Origin: Lachnospira sp900551945
GTDB taxonomy: Bacteria; Bacillota; Clostridia; Lachnospirales; Lachnospiraceae
DNA: 64,000 nucleotides
Assembly (NCBI GenBank): GCA_048380335.1
Contig: DBFCCI010000022.1
Location: forward strand, 33,108 to 97,107
Direction: 5' to 3'
Below, piece by piece: positions 61,297-64,000 of the stretch. The translations under genes were made by a program, and so were the position numbers. Within the stretch, counting starts at the first letter, position 1, and every line of letters starts with the position of its first letter. The notes beneath the pieces were generated by a model. It saw only the letters and a list, made by a program, of their open reading frames with translations. It was not told the origin of the DNA and did no database searches.

Positions 61297-63546
61297 ATGA
61301 GACAAGTTTATGATTTGAATTTTAAGTGGGCATTTTCTAAAGAGGCTGAAAGTGTACCAGAAACAATGCCTGAAAAGTGGAATTGGGTAAATCTTCCACA
61401 TACATGGAATGCTATTGATGGACAAGATGGTGGTTCTGATTATTACAGAGGAACAGCATATTATGCAAAGAAATTTGAACGTATAGACCTTACAGAAGGA
61501 AAGGATGATTCAGATAAGATTTATTATCTTGAATTTTTAGGAGCTAATGCTTCAGCAACAGTATATGTAAATGGTAAGAAGTTAGCACATCACGATGGTG
61601 GTTATTCAACATTTAGAGTAAATATTACTGATGTAATGGACAATGAAAACTTAGTTGTTGTAGCTGTTGATAATTCAGCAAATAAGAGAGTATATCCTCA
61701 AAAGGCAGATTTCACTTTCTATGGCGGACTTTACAGAAAAGTTTCTATTATTAGTGTTGAAAAATCACATTTTGACCTTGATTATTATGGTGGCCCTGGA
61801 ATTAAAGTTACACCAATATTAGATGGAACTACAGCTAATGTTGAAACAGAAGCATTTGTTACAAACGGACAGGCTGGACAGAAGCTTCGTTATACAATAA
61901 AAGACGCAGAAGGTAATGTATTAGAAACAAAAGAACTTGGCGTTGAAGAAACAAAGACTTCATTTGAAATTAAAGATGTTCATCGTTGGAATGGTGTTAA
62001 AGACCCATATTTATACACAGCAGAAATCGAACTTGTAGATGGTGAAGAAGTAATTGACAAGGTTTCAACACGTTTTGGTTGTAGAGAATTTGCAATTGAC
62101 CCAGAAAAAGGATTTTTCCTTAATGGTGTATCATATCCATTACATGGTGTATCAAGACATCAGGATAGATGGGGAATTGGTAATGCACTTCTTCCAGAAC
62201 ACCATGAAGAAGATATAGAACTTATCATGGAGCTTGGTGCAAATACAATTCGTCTTGCACATTATCAGCATGACCAGTATTTCTATGATTTATGTGATGA
62301 AAAAGGTCTTGTTATCTGGGCTGAAATTCCTTACATTTCAAATCATATGCCAACAGGTCGTGAAAATACTATTTCTCAGATGAAAGAACTTGTTATTCAG
62401 AATTACAATCATGCTAGTATTGTAGTATGGGGACTTTCAAATGAAATTACAATGAACGGTGATTCTGACGAAGATTTAAGAGAAAATCACGTTATCTTAA
62501 ATGATATGGTTCATGAAATGGATAAGACAAGACTTACAACTATGGCAGTTGTTTCAATGTGTGATATCAATGACCCTTATCTTGAAATTCCAGATTGTAT
62601 ATCATACAACCATTACTTCGGCTGGTATGGCGGAGATACTTCTATGAACGGCCCTTGGTTTGATGAATTCCACAAGGTTCACCCTAACATTGCAATTGGT
62701 ATGAGTGAATATGGTTGTGAAGCTCTTAATTGGCATACATCTGACCCACAACAGGGAGATTACACAGAAGAATATCAAGCATACTACCATGAAGAACTTA
62801 TTAAGCAGTTATTTACAAGACCATATATCTGGTCAACACACGTTTGGAATATGTTTGACTTTGGCTGTGATGGTAGAGATGAAGGTGGCGAAAGCGGACA
62901 GAACCACAAAGGTCTTGTTACATTTGATAGAAAGTATAAGAAAGATTCATTCTATGCTTATAAGGCTTGGCTTTCAGATGAACCATTTGTACATATCTGC
63001 GGTAAACGTTATGTAGACAGAGTTGAAGATGTTACAAAGGTAACAGTTTACTCTAATCAGCAGTATGTTGAACTTTTTGCAAATGGCGAAAGTCTTGGAA
63101 AGAAAGAAGCACCAGACCATTTCTTCTATTTTGAAGTTCCAAATGCTGGTACAACAAAGTTAGAAGCAGTTGCAGGAGATTGCAAAGACGAGAGTGTTAT
63201 CAATAAGGTTGATAAGTTTAATGAAGCTTACCGCTTAAAGGAAAAGGGTGCAATCCTTAACTGGTTTGATATTACAGCACCAGAGGGATTCTACTCATTA
63301 AATGATAGAATTGATGCTATTATGTCAAGTGAAGAAGGCAAAAAGGTTATGGGAAAGATGTTTGCTAAGTTGTCAAAGGGCAAAGATGGAGAAGCAACTG
63401 GCATGACTATATCGGATAAAATGATGAAGATGATGGGAAGCTTTACACTTATTAGACTTATAAGTATGATGGGTGTTATGGGCGGAACAGCTACTAAGGA
63501 AGAACTTTTAGATATTAATGCTCAATTAAATAAAATTAAGAAATAA
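61297..63546 (+). CDS. Cytoplasmic GH2 glycoside hydrolase (beta-galactosidase/beta-glucuronidase type)
   Basis: 749 residues, no signal peptide. N-terminal sugar-binding jelly roll (PHTWNAIDGQDGGSDYYRG), an Ig-like middle, then a TIM barrel. The acid/base is Glu in WGLSNEI (near residue 387), the nucleophile Glu in IGMSEYGCEAL (near 470); WNMFDFGCDGRDEGG and NHKGLVTFDRK follow. N-x-K in the last motif is compatible with, but not proof of, glucuronidase activity, since some beta-galactosidases share it. The last ~110 residues (after ENDR-like SLNDRIDAIM) are Met/Lys-rich and helical with no known role. The shared uxuA operator points to uronide cleavage. Confidence 0.9.
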   Translation: MRQVYDLNFKWAFSKEAESVPETMPEKWNWVNLPHTWNAIDGQDGGSDYYRGTAYYAKKFERIDLTEGKDDSDKIYYLEFLGANASATVYVNGKKLAHHDGGYSTFRVNITDVMDNENLVVVAVDNSANKRVYPQKADFTFYGGLYRKVSIISVEKSHFDLDYYGGPGIKVTPILDGTTANVETEAFVTNGQAGQKLRYTIKDAEGNVLETKELGVEETKTSFEIKDVHRWNGVKDPYLYTAEIELVDGEEVIDKVSTRFGCREFAIDPEKGFFLNGVSYPLHGVSRHQDRWGIGNALLPEHHEEDIELIMELGANTIRLAHYQHDQYFYDLCDEKGLVIWAEIPYISNHMPTGRENTISQMKELVIQNYNHASIVVWGLSNEITMNGDSDEDLRENHVILNDMVHEMDKTRLTTMAVVSMCDINDPYLEIPDCISYNHYFGWYGGDTSMNGPWFDEFHKVHPNIAIGMSEYGCEALNWHTSDPQQGDYTEEYQAYYHEELIKQLFTRPYIWSTHVWNMFDFGCDGRDEGGESGQNHKGLVTFDRKYKKDSFYAYKAWLSDEPFVHICGKRYVDRVEDVTKVTVYSNQQYVELFANGESLGKKEAPDHFFYFEVPNAGTTKLEAVAGDCKDESVINKVDKFNEAYRLKEKGAILNWFDITAPEGFYSLNDRIDAIMSSEEGKKVMGKMFAKLSKGKDGEATGMTISDKMMKMMGSFTLIRLISMMGVMGGTATKEELLDINAQLNKIKK

Positions 63547-63560
63547 ATTTTAGGTTGTGA

Positions 63561-63672
63561 AGATATCAGTAGTATATAAACACACACACCAGTAAAAGTA
63601 CAATCAACTATATTTGTATGCTCTCATCGAACAAAGGTGTTCGCTGTTAGCATACAAATATAGTTTTTTACT
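63561..63672. repeat. Family B palindrome, copy 4, right arm truncated
   Basis: GATATCAGTAGTATATAAAC, ACACACCAGTAAAAGT and the tip CGAACA-AAGG-TGTTCG with TTTGTATG/CATACAAA match copies 1-3, but after CATACAAATATAG the right arm is replaced by unrelated sequence. It sits after the GH2 stop. Confidence 0.75.
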
Positions 63673-64000
63673 CCTAAAAATATAAAGCTTGAAGGTGTTA
63701 AAAGTTTACGTTTGTTGCTTATATTGATAAAAAAGTAATAAGGGTTGGCTTGGATTAAGGGAGTAAATAACTTTTGTATAAATTGTGTTGTTAGGTTAAG
63801 TGTTGAAGTGGATTAGGAATATCTTCTTGGTTAAGTATAGATTAGGTAATTGCGAAATGAATTGACCGTAATTTATGTATTTTGCATAGAAATAAGCCCC
63901 AATATGATATTTTAGACCTTGAAATTTAGGCAAAATAGATATAAAAGTTTTTATTTCAGTGAGGAGCATTGCAAAATAGAGGCTCAAAGAAGTTAGAGTT
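63673..64000. other. Non-coding tail of the window
   Basis: AT-rich sequence with no convincing gene. A minus-strand frame open to the window edge (63796-63999) reads as a hydrophobic/aromatic low-information peptide without a ribosome site inside the window; it cannot be judged without the next bases. Confidence 0.4.

Noticed and set aside
63796..63999. Minus-strand open frame running off the window end
   Set aside because: Hydrophobic, AT-driven composition, no visible start signals within the window and no recognised family; kept only as a note.

Overview
The window is AT-rich, densely coded DNA from a Gram-positive anaerobe of the class Clostridia, most likely a Lachnospiraceae (inference). 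The pointers are strong purine-rich ribosome binding sites, a def-fmt-rsmB-rlmN-stp-prkC-rsgA-rpe block, a division cluster running into spoIIGA and sigE, a pyruvate:ferredoxin oxidoreductase, a flavodiiron protein, and a uronate catabolic island with a TRAP transporter. No tRNA, rRNA, prophage or CRISPR array was seen.

Layout: 1-9777 is a housekeeping run from the 3' end of priA to rpe. ychF (10069-11166) is on the minus strand. 11848-27227 is a division/peptidoglycan cluster: rsmH, ftsL-like, class B PBP, a PAS-GGDEF protein, a second class B PBP, murD, ftsW, murA, divIB/ftsQ, ftsZ, spoIIGA and sigE. mraY and murG are not in it. A 55-aa membrane protein, lepA and hemW follow. An AraC regulator (minus strand) diverges from an ammonium transporter fused to a PII domain. 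Next come a BMP-type lipoprotein with a chemoreceptor, a flavodiiron protein, an HD-GYP protein and nifJ. A decayed TnpB remnant and a broken small membrane gene lie at 44.4-45.5 kb. An M20 amidohydrolase and an MFS transporter precede the uronate island.

The uronate island (49.4-63.5 kb) holds uxuA, uxuB, a GntR regulator, a TRAP binding lipoprotein paired with a LytS/YesM-type sensor kinase, an AraC-type response regulator, dctPQM and a cytoplasmic GH2 glycosidase. One perfect 14-bp palindrome, ACTAACATGTTAGT, lies in front of both uxuA and the GH2 gene and suggests a common regulon. A plausible working model: TRAP imports uronates or uronides, GH2 releases uronate, and UxuB/UxuA convert fructuronate through mannonate to 2-keto-3-deoxygluconate.

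The least explained content is intergenic. Family A (six copies) sits just after stop codons; its long stems differ in sequence between copies yet stay complementary, and the three large copies carry two internal hairpins with conserved loops. Family B (four copies) is a ~155-bp hairpin with arms GCAGGAGTATATA/TATATACTCCTGC around a CGAACA/TGTTCG core. Smaller families also occur: a TTTATGYRAACAACRAG motif near terminators, twin terminators behind uxuA and uxuB with a shared loop, and a recurring leader motif. I name no known family for A or B. Their covariation makes them the best candidates here for an undescribed structured element.
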